Shown in pieces: positions 24,457-32,563 of a DNA stretch of 44,332 nucleotides. The stretch is taken from the NCBI GenBank assembly GCA_004321905.1, contig SCQF01000050.1, positions 1 to 44,332 on the forward strand, written 5' to 3'. Each line of letters begins with the position of its first letter. Positions within the stretch are counted from its first letter, which is position 1. Source of the stretch: Verrucomicrobiota bacterium (GTDB lineage Bacteria; Verrucomicrobiota; Kiritimatiellia; CAIQIC01). The translations under genes were made by a program, and so were the position numbers. A model generated the notes under the pieces. The model saw only the letters and a list, made by a program, of their open reading frames with translations, was not told where the DNA came from and ran no database searches.

Positions 24457-25743
24457 TCAATCCATGAGCGGCGCGAGTGAATTCACCGTCGCATGCAGCG
24501 CGCCAGCCTTGGCGCGGACCACTTGCGCCGCACGCGTACCCATCGCCTGCGCTTCGGCTGGGTTCTTCAACAGTCGCGCCGCCGCTACGCGGAATACCCC
24601 GGCATCGGCCACCTGTACGATGGCTTGCGCGGCAAGAAAATCCGGCATGATGCTTTCAAAATTCGTCATGTTGGGGCCAACGATGACCGGCTTGGCACAG
24701 ACTGCCGGCTCGATGATATTCTGACCGCCGCGCGCCGTCAGGCTCTTGCCGACAAAAATCACATCGGCCACTTCGTAGAAATTACGCAACTCGCCGGTGG
24801 TGTCCACCAGCAGCACATCAGGGCGTTCACGTTTTTTCGCCGCGGAGCAACTGACAACAACCAAGTGGCGCACCTCAATTTCGCGGAGCACTTCGGCGCG
24901 CCGCTCGGCGTGGCGCGGCACGAGCACCAGCGCAAGGTTCGGAATTTGCGGACGTAACGCGATGAGCGCGTCGAGCAATACGGCTTCCTCGCCGGCCCAA
25001 GTCGAACCGCCGAGCAGGATGGGGCGGTCGGGTGCAAAGCCGGCGGCGCTCAAGGTTGCGCGCGCTTTTTCCGCGCCGCCATCGCCCGCCGGCGCGAGGT
25101 CATATTTCGCACTGCCCATCACGTGTACACGGTCGGCGGGTGCGCCGAGCGCGATCAACCGGTCAGCGTCGGGTTGTCCTTGCGCGAAGAACGCGGTGAA
25201 TTGCGGCAGCAAGCGGCGCGTCAGGAAATGGAGCAGGCGATAGCCGCCGAACGAATGCGCGGAAATACGCGCGTTGATCATCACCACGGGCACGCTGTTC
25301 TTACGGACGGTGCGGATCAAATTGGGCCACATCTCGTTTTCGATCAGCAGCAAGGCGCGCGGTCGGATCAGGCGCACGATGCGGCGGCTGATGGGCGGCA
25401 CATCGAGCGGGAAATAGATCAGTGGAGTATCCTGGTCGAGTTGTTTGCGCGCGACAGCGTGGCCGGTGGAGGTCGTTGTACTCAATAAAAAGCGCAGTTC
25501 GGGCCGCGTGGCACGCAACTCCTGCATCAAGCGTAGTGCGACACCGACCTCGCCCACGCTGACCGCGTGAATCCAGACGCGTCCGCCTTCGGTCAAGCGT
25601 GCCCGAATTTCCGGCGCATAACGCCCGAAACGCTGGAGAAAATTCCGCGCGTAACCGCCGCGCCGCGCCATGCGCCAGAGAAAACGCGGCAGCATCAGCG
25701 AAAAGCCGATGACGAAGCAAAAATTATACAGCCACCAGATCAT
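24457..25743 (-). CDS. waaA: Kdo transferase WaaA
   Basis: 3-deoxy-D-manno-octulosonic acid transferase (GT30) that adds Kdo to lipid A precursor at the inner face of the cytoplasmic membrane. The 428 aa begin MIWWLYNFCFVIGF, a membrane anchor helix; residues 'RRGGYARNFLQRFGRY' follow as in the family, then 'GRVWIHAVSVGEVGVALRL' with the catalytic Glu, 'STTTSTGHAVARKQ', 'YFPLDVPPISRRIVRLIRP', 'LLIENEMWPNLIR', and a C-terminal donor-binding domain with 'GKSLTARGGQNIIEPAV'. The frame opens to 25782 but MIWW (ATG 25743) matches the usual start. It shows that the organism makes Kdo-containing LPS, in line with the LptG-like gene. Confidence 0.95.
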   Translation of the reverse strand: MIWWLYNFCFVIGFSLMLPRFLWRMARRGGYARNFLQRFGRYAPEIRARLTEGGRVWIHAVSVGEVGVALRLMQELRATRPELRFLLSTTTSTGHAVARKQLDQDTPLIYFPLDVPPISRRIVRLIRPRALLLIENEMWPNLIRTVRKNSVPVVMINARISAHSFGGYRLLHFLTRRLLPQFTAFFAQGQPDADRLIALGAPADRVHVMGSAKYDLAPAGDGGAEKARATLSAAGFAPDRPILLGGSTWAGEEAVLLDALIALRPQIPNLALVLVPRHAERRAEVLREIEVRHLVVVSCSAAKKRERPDVLLVDTTGELRNFYEVADVIFVGKSLTARGGQNIIEPAVCAKPVIVGPNMTNFESIMPDFLAAQAIVQVADAGVFRVAAARLLKNPAEAQAMGTRAAQVVRAKAGALHATVNSLAPLMD

Positions 25744-25933
25744 AGATGCACTCACCGCGCGGCGGACAACACGAACTAGCACCCTGGCGACGGCAGTGTC
25801 GAGTCTTTTTTCCGGGCTTCCTGAATTCGGAAAGCAGACATCGCTGTCAGGCAGGGGTTACCGTTGATTGTCAGGTCACCCGCGGTATCGCGCAGGCTGT
25901 TTGACAGGTCCAGCGTTATTCCATTACGGGGAC

Positions 25934-27364
25934 TTAAGGAGAGAGTTCGATGACCTCATCAAATGAAAGCTTGATTACGGTCATCAGCGGATCCAACGAT
26001 TTTGGGACTTGGATAAAACAGTCACCGGGCAGGAGACCGCCTCTTCCATGCAGTCGCTGAGAGTCGAGCTCCTCGCCGGTGGAAAGAACTTCCGCTTTGC
26101 GGATTTTGCTGACGAGGCCGCTCACCACAATCGTGCTGGGATGGCCGTTCACAAAAAGATAGAGCGCTTTGCCGTCAGGCGCAACGGTGGTCGGACCTTG
26201 GAAACGGAGGAACGACAGTCCGAACTGCTCCCCTCCAAACGCTGGATAAACAGCTTCCGCGTTGCGTTTGAGCCATTCCCCTGTCGTCAGCAGCGCCTGC
26301 ACTTCGTTTTCGGGCAGTGTACCGTCTGCTTTCGGGCCGATATTGAGCAGATAGTTTCCTCCGCGGGCAATCGTATCGCTGAGAATCCGTAGGATCATCG
26401 CCGCATTCAGATCGTAGTGGCTGGGTGGCATGTAAGACCAGGATGAATTGAAGGTCTGGCAGAGTTCCCACAATCCATTGAACGGCTTGAGCGGAACGAC
26501 ATTCTCCGGTGTGTCATAGACAACCAACCCGGGAATATTTCTTGTAGAAGAACTCATGGGGCCAAGACGTCCGAAAATAACGTTCGGATCGTTCTTGATA
26601 AGCCGTTCGACCAGACGGTCCGTCTGCCATGCTGCCGCCGTCTGTTCAAACCCGTCGAACCACCAGATGGCCGGTTTGTATTTCATCAGTTCGCCGATTT
26701 GTGCATCCCGGTATTGAATGAATCGCGCCCAGCGCTCAGGATCGTCTTTGTCACTCCAGGAACGGGGGCGGCTTACCGAATTGAACTTCGATCCTTCGGG
26801 AGGTAGCAACGAAGCGTAGTCCGGATGGTGCCAGTCCGCATCGGAAAAATAAAAACCTACCACCAACCCTGCTTTGCGCATGGCGGCTACAAACGGCGCA
26901 AGCAGATCGCGTTTCGCTCCGCCATCATCCACCACATTGATTCCGCCCGGGGCCTTGGTATCCCACATCGCAACGCCATCGTGGTGTTTGGTGATAAAGA
27001 CCGTATATTTGGCTCCGGAATCTTTGAAAATTTGAGCCCATTTTTCAGGGTCGTAATTCTCCGCGCGGAAACGCGGCAGGCGCGCAAAATAGGACTCCAG
27101 CGTATGTTTACCGACCGGCGGATTGATTATACTTGCCAGCCCCACATTATCCACCGTCCAGAATCCCCAATGCACAAAAAGACCAAATTTGGCGGTTTCA
27201 AACCACTCCACTTTTGGATCCCGCTTGGGGATCTGAATGGCAACCCCGTGTTCCGGATTGGCAATTCCGTAATCATGATGTCCCGGACCGCCGGCCTTTG
27301 CTGTTCGACCGGTCAACGTACACGCCGCCATAACCGCAATCCCGGCTGTCTTTCTCCAGCTCAT
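25934..27364 (-). CDS. Secreted alpha-L-fucosidase (GH29)
   Basis: A 476-aa retaining alpha-fucosidase. Signal peptide MSWRKTAGIAVMAACTLTGRTAKA. The TIM-barrel opens with 'VEWFETAKFGLFVHWGFWTV' (about 52-71), then 'GAKYTVFITKHHDGVAMWDTK' (the paired His residues of the GH29 active site), 'GLVVGFYFSDADWHHPDY', and 'KPAIWWFDGFEQTAA' with the likely nucleophile Asp. 'ARGGNYLLNIGPKADGTLPE' is a strong GH29 signature. A C-terminal beta-sandwich (about 390-475) completes the enzyme. It releases fucose from host, algal or plant glycans. It lies 36 bp from the neighbouring secreted protein, probably one operon; both seem to have lower GC than the chromosomal genes beside them. Confidence 0.93.
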   Translation of the reverse strand: MSWRKTAGIAVMAACTLTGRTAKAGGPGHHDYGIANPEHGVAIQIPKRDPKVEWFETAKFGLFVHWGFWTVDNVGLASIINPPVGKHTLESYFARLPRFRAENYDPEKWAQIFKDSGAKYTVFITKHHDGVAMWDTKAPGGINVVDDGGAKRDLLAPFVAAMRKAGLVVGFYFSDADWHHPDYASLLPPEGSKFNSVSRPRSWSDKDDPERWARFIQYRDAQIGELMKYKPAIWWFDGFEQTAAAWQTDRLVERLIKNDPNVIFGRLGPMSSSTRNIPGLVVYDTPENVVPLKPFNGLWELCQTFNSSWSYMPPSHYDLNAAMILRILSDTIARGGNYLLNIGPKADGTLPENEVQALLTTGEWLKRNAEAVYPAFGGEQFGLSFLRFQGPTTVAPDGKALYLFVNGHPSTIVVSGLVSKIRKAEVLSTGEELDSQRLHGRGGLLPGDCFIQVPKSLDPLMTVIKLSFDEVIELSP

Positions 27365-27400
27365 TTTATTTTCCTTTGTGATTTTTCATCCCGTGCATCA

Positions 27401-28453
27401 TCAATTTTTCTTCGGTGCCGATGCGACCTCCAACCGTTCGATCACCGCCTTCGTCAAGGCCGTTATGGAATAAGGCGCGTCCTCCGGCACGATCTGCGCA
27501 GGATACGGATACCAGCTTTGAACAAACCAGCGGGTCGGATGTCCGCCGGCCTTCAGGTAGGCGGCAACCATCTGTAGCGTGTCCTTGTAAAAAAGTTCAT
27601 CGGACTCTTGGCCGCCGCGCGCTGAATTCACCGTCAGGTTGAAGGTGAGTTTCTGTTCGTGGGCGAATTCTTCATAACTCCGGATCCGTGCGAGCCAGTC
27701 CACGGTTTTTGGATCAAGGTTGACGGCGGGCTGCGCACCGATCATGTAATCGTACGGATTATCCACGGTAACGCCGGCGAGTGCAATTCCGGCTTCACGG
27801 AGTTTTGCCAGAACAATGCGCACCACTTGGTCATAGTCACCCCAGTTCTGGTTGCGGAGGCCGCGCGCATAGTAGGCGACACCGCCCCGCCAGCCCCAGT
27901 TCGGAAAATTAGTCAGCAGCCAGTATTGGGTTTCCGGATGAGCCTTGCGGTGCACGCGCAGCGCCCTGACCAGTTGATCGGCCGCTTTTTCGATCGAATC
28001 AAAATATTCATGTCCCGGCCGGTTCGAATGTAGCAGTCGGCGGATCGGGCCGTCCAGATCCAGAAAATCCACACGCCCGCCGGCGGCATAGAACCGCTCG
28101 ATACGGGCCAACTCGGTCTTTGCCGACCATTCGCCGATGTTGTTGTCCAATATGGCCCTGTCTCCGAGGCATCCGCCGATTTCAACAGCAATTTGGAGCT
28201 GGTTTTCCTTCGCCAGACGAGCGAGGGCCGCGAGATCCTCCGGCGGGACTTGGTTGATCTGATCTATGTATATCTTGATTCCCGCGACATGCTGTTTCAC
28301 GAACGTCCACTGCGCACCCGGCTTCATCAGTTCGCTAAGGCGGGTACCGCGACCTGCACAGAGCCAGACCTCCGGCTTGGTCTGCGCGGAAACCATGGTG
28401 CTAAACATAGCGAATACGGCAAGAAGCGGGAATATGTGCTGAATACTTTTCAT
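27401..28453 (-). CDS. Secreted protein, possibly TIM-barrel, unknown
   Basis: The 350 aa begin with MKSIQHIFPLLAVFAMFSTMVSA, a signal peptide. The mature protein alternates strands and helices in a barrel-like way: 'VAGIKIYIDQINQVPPEDLAA', 'LQIAVEIGGCLGD', 'AGGRVDFLDLDGPIRRLL', 'YWLLTNFPNWGWRGGVAYYA', 'GIALAGVTVDNPYDYM', 'KLTFNLTVNSARGG', 'HPTRWFVQSWYPYP'. Acidic residues at strand ends (E in VEIGG, D in LDLDG, D in VTVDN) would suit a glycoside hydrolase active site, but I do not recognise a named family. It precedes the GH29 gene on the same strand with a 36-bp gap, so a role in the same glycan's breakdown is a reasonable guess. Confidence 0.75.
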   Translation of the reverse strand: MKSIQHIFPLLAVFAMFSTMVSAQTKPEVWLCAGRGTRLSELMKPGAQWTFVKQHVAGIKIYIDQINQVPPEDLAALARLAKENQLQIAVEIGGCLGDRAILDNNIGEWSAKTELARIERFYAAGGRVDFLDLDGPIRRLLHSNRPGHEYFDSIEKAADQLVRALRVHRKAHPETQYWLLTNFPNWGWRGGVAYYARGLRNQNWGDYDQVVRIVLAKLREAGIALAGVTVDNPYDYMIGAQPAVNLDPKTVDWLARIRSYEEFAHEQKLTFNLTVNSARGGQESDELFYKDTLQMVAAYLKAGGHPTRWFVQSWYPYPAQIVPEDAPYSITALTKAVIERLEVASAPKKN

Positions 28454-28520
28454 GGGCTGGTCCTGGATTAGATGAATTCGTTATTTACGTTCTCGGACGC
28501 AAGCTAACCACCGCGCCGCG

Positions 28521-28969
28521 TTGGGTCAAGTGGCTTCTGTGGCGTGGCGGGAATTGATCAAACGCATCTGGGAAGTTGACCTGCTACGCTGCCGGGATGG
28601 CGAGGATCGCGGTGATCAAAGACCCGTTAGTCATAAGTCCCATTTTCCGATGTTTGCATTTGCAGGAAGAACCGCGGTACAGGGTCCGCTGTCCGGCAGC
28701 ACGGTCTCTGTGTCGCGCTACGACGACCCACCCACCGGCGCGGAATCTAACGACCAAGCTTCCGCCACAGATGAGCAGATCTTTCCTGACTATGATCAAC
28801 CCGATCCTGAACCCGTTTACGACTGAATCCAGCGAAACACAGCGCAGTCGTTTGGCTGTCCCACGTTTAGCAACTGCTGGACACCCGCTTCCGCACCTGA
28901 ATCTGCGCAAATTCCACACTTGACTTGCCGCCGCGCCAGCGGTGGGCGCGCCAAAGCAATTTCTTATCT
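28521..28969 (+). mobile_element. IS91-family element remnant A (3' part)
   Basis: Plus-strand residues 'WRELIKRIWEVDLLRC' (about 28545-28595) match the zinc-ribbon C-terminal zone of IS91/IS801-type Y2 transposases (W-x-LI-RIYEVDPLxCPxCG). The frame then shifts, and a tail reading 'DEQIFPDYDQPDPEPVYD' ends in TGA at about 28826. The following ~140 bp are shared with remnant B up to the end CCAAAGCAATTTCTTATCT (28951-28969), which I take as the element boundary. Directly after it begins the xerC fragment. No intact transposase remains. Confidence 0.7.
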
Positions 28970-29104
28970 AGAGTCAGGCACGCGGATGCGCCTGTTCATA
29001 GACGGCTTTGAGCCGCTCGATGGAAACGTGGGTGTAGATTTGCGTCGTCGAGAGGCTCGCGTGGCCGAGTAATTCTTGTACGCTGCGTAAGTCCGCACCG
29101 GCGT
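28970..29104 (-). pseudogene. Detached 3' fragment of a xerC gene
   Basis: The minus strand encodes the last 43 residues of a tyrosine recombinase, from '[19 protein letters not shown]' to 'QAHPRA', including the catalytic His and the nucleophile Tyr, but without the rest. The protein sequence is identical to residues 277-319 of the intact XerC (30831-31790), while 13 nucleotides differ, all silent. Upstream (29105-29230) the frame runs into unrelated sequence; the junction on the other side coincides with the end of IS91 remnant A. Confidence 0.85.
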
Positions 29105-29248
29105 CCCACTGCGGCGGGACGCCCTCCATCATGGTGGAGAACGGGTCAGTGTGGTCGCGGTCGCCAAATTGCTTTTGCCACCCGTGTTTCATATAGACAA
29201 TCTTACCTTCCTTTTATAGCCTCAATCCGTTGGAATTGGGGAGGTTGG

Positions 29249-29892
29249 ATGATCGCATTACCTACCAAGGAGTGGAGCGGCTGCATTGCGTCCGTAAACG
29301 GTGCCTATCGTCCCCGCCAGCCGCGGACTTCTCCGCTCTGGCGGTGTCTGGTGGCGCATTTCGACGAATTCCTCGCGCTCTATCCCGAACGCTACCAAGC
29401 CCGGCTGGATGGTCTGCGTCCGGTGATCCAACACGTCGTCGAAAAATTTATGGCCTGTGGCGATCTCGCGCAGGGCTTTGCCCGCATTCTCAAGTATTAG
29501 CCACAGAGATCACAGAGTTCTCCGAGGTAGGGCGCGCTCTCCGAGCGCGCCGCTCTGCGGTCTCGGTGCCCTCGGTGGTTAAAATTTTTTTCTGCGGCCC
29601 GCCACGCCGGAATCTAACGACCAAGCTTCCCACGCAGATAAGCAGGTTTTCCCGGACTACGATCAAACCGAACCTGAACCCGTGTACAACTGATGCCGCA
29701 CAACGCCGCGCAGGGGTCATGTCGCTCCGCGTTCAACAACCGCCGGACACCCGCTTCCGTACCTGAATCTGCGCAAATCCACGCTTGACTTGCCGCCGCG
29801 CCAGACGAAAATGCGGCTATGCTTTTTGGGGACTCCAAAGCGGCGGCAAAACAGCGTGTCAGTGGCGGGCGCGCCAAAGCAATTTCTTATCT
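29249..29892 (+). mobile_element. IS91-family element remnant B, internally deleted
   Basis: 29249-29500 encodes 'PLWRCLVAHFDEFLALYPER', then 'LRPVIQHVVEKFMACGDLAQGFARI', the N-terminus of an IS91-type transposase (which normally continues into a Cys-rich zinc finger), followed by a stop. After a ~100-bp break containing a hairpin, the C-terminal tail resumes ('DKQVFPDYDQTEPEPVYN', stop at about 29692-29694). The 3' non-coding segment shared with remnant A then runs to the common end CCAAAGCAATTTCTTATCT at 29892. The whole central catalytic part, including the two Tyr, is missing. Confidence 0.75.
29531..29551. repeat. 9-bp stem hairpin
   Basis: GGCGCGCTC-TCC-GAGCGCGCC, the same design as the hairpin at 7422-7442 (both within GTAGGGCGC...GCGCCGCT). 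It sits at the internal deletion of IS91 remnant B. Confidence 0.7.
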
Positions 29893-29897
29893 GGTAG

Positions 29898-29917
29898 GCC
29901 GCGTGCCCTCACGCGGC
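29898..29917. repeat. 8-bp stem hairpin
   Basis: GCCGCGTG-CCCT-CACGCGGC, starting 6 nt after the end of IS91 remnant B. The sequence from 29918 to 30056 before the toxin-antitoxin pair contains nothing else I recognise. Confidence 0.6.
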
Positions 29918-30072
29918 GGAGTTTTGAGGTAGGTTCTAGTAGTCTAGTTAACCAATTCAAGGTGAAGCTGGCTTCGCCGGTGCGGAGGCGACAAAGCCCG
30001 GCGAGGTTGGCGTTGAAAAATCGGATTGGAACAGATAGTTTGCGGGCACTTCAATGAATACGAGGTGAAACC

Positions 30073-30306
30073 ATGACTGCGCTGGCTGAAAAAATCTATA
30101 ATGAGGTGCTCGACCTCCCGACCGACGAGCGGCTTTCCCTGCTCGATAAACTGCTGCACGTCATCACGATCCCCGCTCCGGCAGATATCGAAACCGCCTG
30201 GCTGAAAGAGTCCCACAAACGGCTGGCTGATATCCGATCTGGAAAAACGCAGACTGTTTCCGGCGAAGCCGTATTTCAGGAAATCAACGAAAGATTTCAG
30301 AAATGA
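30073..30306 (+). CDS. Antitoxin, addiction-module component family
   Basis: The 77 aa start MTALAEKIYNEVLDLPTDER. The protein fits the small 'putative addiction module component' family that precedes RelE/ParE toxins: N-terminal 'EVLDLPTDERLSLLDKLL' helix and a central 'ETAWLKESHKRLADIRSGKTQTVSGEAVFQEI' type stretch, where 'W..E...R...I..G....V.GEEV' is the family's pattern. GAGGTGA stands 6 nt upstream of the ATG. It overlaps the toxin start by 4 nt (ATGA), the usual coupled arrangement. The pair sits in the accessory stretch between IS91 remnants. Confidence 0.88.
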   Translation: MTALAEKIYNEVLDLPTDERLSLLDKLLHVITIPAPADIETAWLKESHKRLADIRSGKTQTVSGEAVFQEINERFQK

Positions 30307-30590
30307 AGGTTGAGTTCGCCAAGGCCGCCCGTGAAGAACTCATCGCCAGCATCGAATATTACGAACTCCAGCAGCCCGGCCTCGGTCTGACTTTTTCGGA
30401 ACAGGTGTACGCGGCTGTTGAGCGGATTATCGAACTCCCCGCCGGATGGACTCCGCTGGACAGCACCTTCCACCGCTGCCTGATAAAACAATTCCCCTAT
30501 GCCCTGATTTACACTGTTCTGGATCAGGTAATTATCATCACCGCCGTTATGAACCTGCACCGGAAACCTGACTACTGGCGCAGCCGGTAA
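30303..30590 (+). CDS. RelE/ParE-family toxin
   Basis: A 95-aa ParE/RelE-fold toxin: 'VEFAKAAREELIASIEYYELQ' (about 3-23), 'GLGLTFSEQVYAAVERIIELP' (about 27-47), and the terminal strands 'CLIKQFPYALIYTVLDQVIIITAVMNLHRKPDYWRSR' type region, with the conserved Arg/Lys-Phe-Pro-Tyr and the closing 'HxxRxPxYW' motif. This closing motif is typical of toxins paired with the antitoxin family upstream. Target (gyrase or ribosome-bound mRNA) cannot be told from sequence. Confidence 0.9.
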   Translation: MKVEFAKAAREELIASIEYYELQQPGLGLTFSEQVYAAVERIIELPAGWTPLDSTFHRCLIKQFPYALIYTVLDQVIIITAVMNLHRKPDYWRSR

Positions 30591-30601
30591 CCGCTTCGGT
30601 G

Positions 30602-30624
30602 GACCGCGCCGTCCCGGCGCGGTC
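30602..30624. terminator. 9-bp stem hairpin after the toxin gene
   Basis: GACCGCGCC-GTCCC-GGCGCGGTC begins 12 nt after the toxin stop. The stem is perfect but no T-run follows, so it may be a dispersed repeat or a Rho-independent-like stop. Confidence 0.5.
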
Positions 30625-30662
30625 AGCGTGCACGAAGTGCCCGCTCCATCTAGGTTACCCGA

Positions 30663-30826
30663 TTGTGTCCGAGCCGGTTTCGTCGGTGCGGATACGGATG
30701 CACTACATGGCGGGGAGTGATCAAACGTATCTGGGAAGTTGACCCGCTACTGTGCCCGCGCTGCGGTACGGAGATGGCCAAGATCGTCAAATACCCGCTA
30801 GTCATAAGCCGCGTTCTCCGACATCC
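30663..30826 (+). mobile_element. IS91-family element remnant C (zinc-ribbon part)
   Basis: The plus strand reads 'GVIKRIWEVDPLLCPRCG' then 'TEMAKIVKYPLVISRVLRH' (about 30714-30818), the intact C-terminal zinc-ribbon segment of an IS91-type transposase (EVDPLxCPxCG). It is about 80 percent alike to the matching part of remnant A but without A's frame change. It ends abruptly against the 3' end of the intact xerC at about 30827, so the same xerC 3' end abuts IS91 debris in both places. Confidence 0.75.
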
Positions 30827-30830
30827 AGGG

Positions 30831-31790
30831 TCAGGCTCGCGGATGCGCCTGTTCATAGACGGCTTTGAGCCGCTCAATGGAAACGTGGGTATAGATCTGC
30901 GTCGTCGAGAGGCTGGCGTGGCCGAGCAACTCCTGTACGCTACGCAAATCCGCGCCGGCATCCAACAGGTGCGTGGCGAAACTGTGGCGTAATGCGTGTG
31001 GCGAAAGATTTGGGCTAAGCCCGACCAGCGCGGCGTATTTTTTCAGCATGCGCTCGACGGAGCGGACCGTCAGGCCGCCGCCATGTTTGTTCAGGAAGAG
31101 TGCGTTGGGGCCCCGTTTGCCGAGTGTGATCAGCCAACCCTCACGGGCGGCAAGCGCGGCCTTGAGCGCGCGCGTCGCCGGATTACCCATCGGGCATAGC
31201 CGCTCTTTCTTACCTTTACCGCGTACTTTGACGACGCCGGAGAGGTAATCAATCCGATCAGCCGTCAGACCGGTCAACTCGCTAACACGCATGCCGGTGC
31301 TGTAGAGAAGTTCGAGAATGGCGGTGTCGCGTAGGCGAGTGTAGTCGTCGAACATCTTCGCGCGCGGACTTTTGTTGGCATCTGGCGCCGGCTCGGCCTT
31401 GTGCGGCGCGTCAAGCAGCCGGCCCACGTCCACGACGCTAAGCACATTCGGCAGGCGTTTGGGCAGCTTGGGCGACTGAACGCCGCTGAATGGATTGAGA
31501 TCGGTGTGGCCTTCGCGCAGCAGGAAGCGGTAGAACGAGCGCAGGCTGGAAAGTTTGCGATTGGTGGTCGTCGCCTTCTTCCCATCTTTTTGGAAACTGG
31601 CGAGGAAGCGCCGTGCGGCGTAGCGGTCGGCTTCGCGCCACGGAAACGGGGGTTTGGCTTCGGCCCCCCAGCGCTGCGCGGCGAACTGGAGAATGTCCAT
31701 CCGGTAATTTTTGAGCGTGTGTTCCGACGCATTGCGTTCGCCACGTAGGTAACGCAGGAAATGGTCAAGGCTTGGATCGGGGGCCGACAT
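30831..31790 (-). CDS. xerC: Tyrosine recombinase XerC
   Basis: Site-specific recombinase that, with a XerD partner, resolves chromosome dimers at dif. The 319 aa contain the SAM-like core-binding domain (about 5-100) and the catalytic domain with Arg168 ('TGMRVSELTGL'), Lys192 ('VRGKGKKE'), His265 and Arg268 ('HALRHSFATHLL'), His291 and Tyr300 ('[15 protein letters not shown]'). All six catalytic positions are in place. The length is slightly above the usual ~300 because of an Ala/Pro/Lys insertion at about 129-146. It starts 2 nt after the HAD gene. The run dprA-topA-HAD-xerC recalls the conserved dprA-topA-xerC order of many bacteria, which favours XerC over an integrase. Confidence 0.93.
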   Translation of the reverse strand: MSAPDPSLDHFLRYLRGERNASEHTLKNYRMDILQFAAQRWGAEAKPPFPWREADRYAARRFLASFQKDGKKATTTNRKLSSLRSFYRFLLREGHTDLNPFSGVQSPKLPKRLPNVLSVVDVGRLLDAPHKAEPAPDANKSPRAKMFDDYTRLRDTAILELLYSTGMRVSELTGLTADRIDYLSGVVKVRGKGKKERLCPMGNPATRALKAALAAREGWLITLGKRGPNALFLNKHGGGLTVRSVERMLKKYAALVGLSPNLSPHALRHSFATHLLDAGADLRSVQELLGHASLSTTQIYTHVSIERLKAVYEQAHPRA

Positions 31791-31792
31791 GC

Positions 31793-32563
31793 TTACGAGC
31801 CAAGATGTTCGATGATGTGATGCGGTCTATAGGCGAAGTTGCGCAGGTCTTCGGTGCGTGTTACGCCGCTAAGCACAAGCACGGTCTCAATCTCCGATTC
31901 GATGCCCGCGATGATGTCGGTGTCCATCCGGTCGCCAATGATGGCGGTTTCTTCGCGCGTGCAACCGAGTTTTTTGAGCGCGTGCCGCATGATGAGCGGA
32001 TTGGGTTTGCCGATGAAATAGGCGCGCGCGCCTGTGGTCAACTCGATAGGTTTGGTCAGCGCACCGGTGGAGGGCACCAAACCTCGTTCGGTCGGCCCAC
32101 TAACATCGGGGTTGGTACCAATCAGCCGTGCTCCTTGGGTGACCAAACGGCAGGCGAGTTCGATCTTTTCAAAATTATAGGAGCGGGTATCACCCACGAC
32201 CACATAGTCTGGGTTGACTTCATTCAGGCTGAATCCGGCGTTATGCATGGCGGTGATCAAGCCGGGTTCACCAATCACATAAGCGGTGCCGTTGGGCTTT
32301 TGGGAAGCGAGAAAGGCGGCGGTGGCCAAGGCGCTCGTATAGAAATGGTCTTCCGACACGATCAGGCCCATGCGTGCCAGTTTTTGGCTAAGTTCCCGCG
32401 GTGTGCGTTCGCTGCTATTCGTGAGGAAGAGAAAACGTTTGCCTTCGGCTTGCAGCCACGCGACGAATTTTTCGGCACCGGGCACCAAGCGGTTGCCATG
32501 ATAAACGACGCCATCCATGTCGATGATGAACGCCTTCTTTTGTAAAAAAGAAGGGTCGCTCAT
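31793..32563 (-). CDS. HAD-IIA phosphatase, NagD-like
   Basis: Haloacid-dehalogenase-type hydrolase, 256 aa, with a C2 cap. The N-terminal motif I is 'FIIDMDGVVYHG' (nucleophile Asp15, acid Asp17); motif II is 'FLFLTNSSERTP'. The cap segment 'YVVVGDTRSYNFEKIELACRLV' follows, then 'YFIGKPNPLIMRHALKKLGC' with the motif III Lys and 'AIIGDRMDTDIIAGIESEIETVLVLSGVT' type motif IV. NagD-like enzymes dephosphorylate nucleotides or sugar phosphates; the substrate here is unknown. It overlaps topA by 4 nt (ATGA), so it is translationally coupled to it and followed closely by xerC. Confidence 0.93.
   Translation of the reverse strand: MSDPSFLQKKAFIIDMDGVVYHGNRLVPGAEKFVAWLQAEGKRFLFLTNSSERTPRELSQKLARMGLIVSEDHFYTSALATAAFLASQKPNGTAYVIGEPGLITAMHNAGFSLNEVNPDYVVVGDTRSYNFEKIELACRLVTQGARLIGTNPDVSGPTERGLVPSTGALTKPIELTTGARAYFIGKPNPLIMRHALKKLGCTREETAIIGDRMDTDIIAGIESEIETVLVLSGVTRTEDLRNFAYRPHHIIEHLGS

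Noticed and set aside
30831-31790. Mobile-element integrase
   Set aside because: Position in a dprA-topA-HAD run and plain XerC-like domain content favour the housekeeping recombinase, despite IS91 debris on one side.
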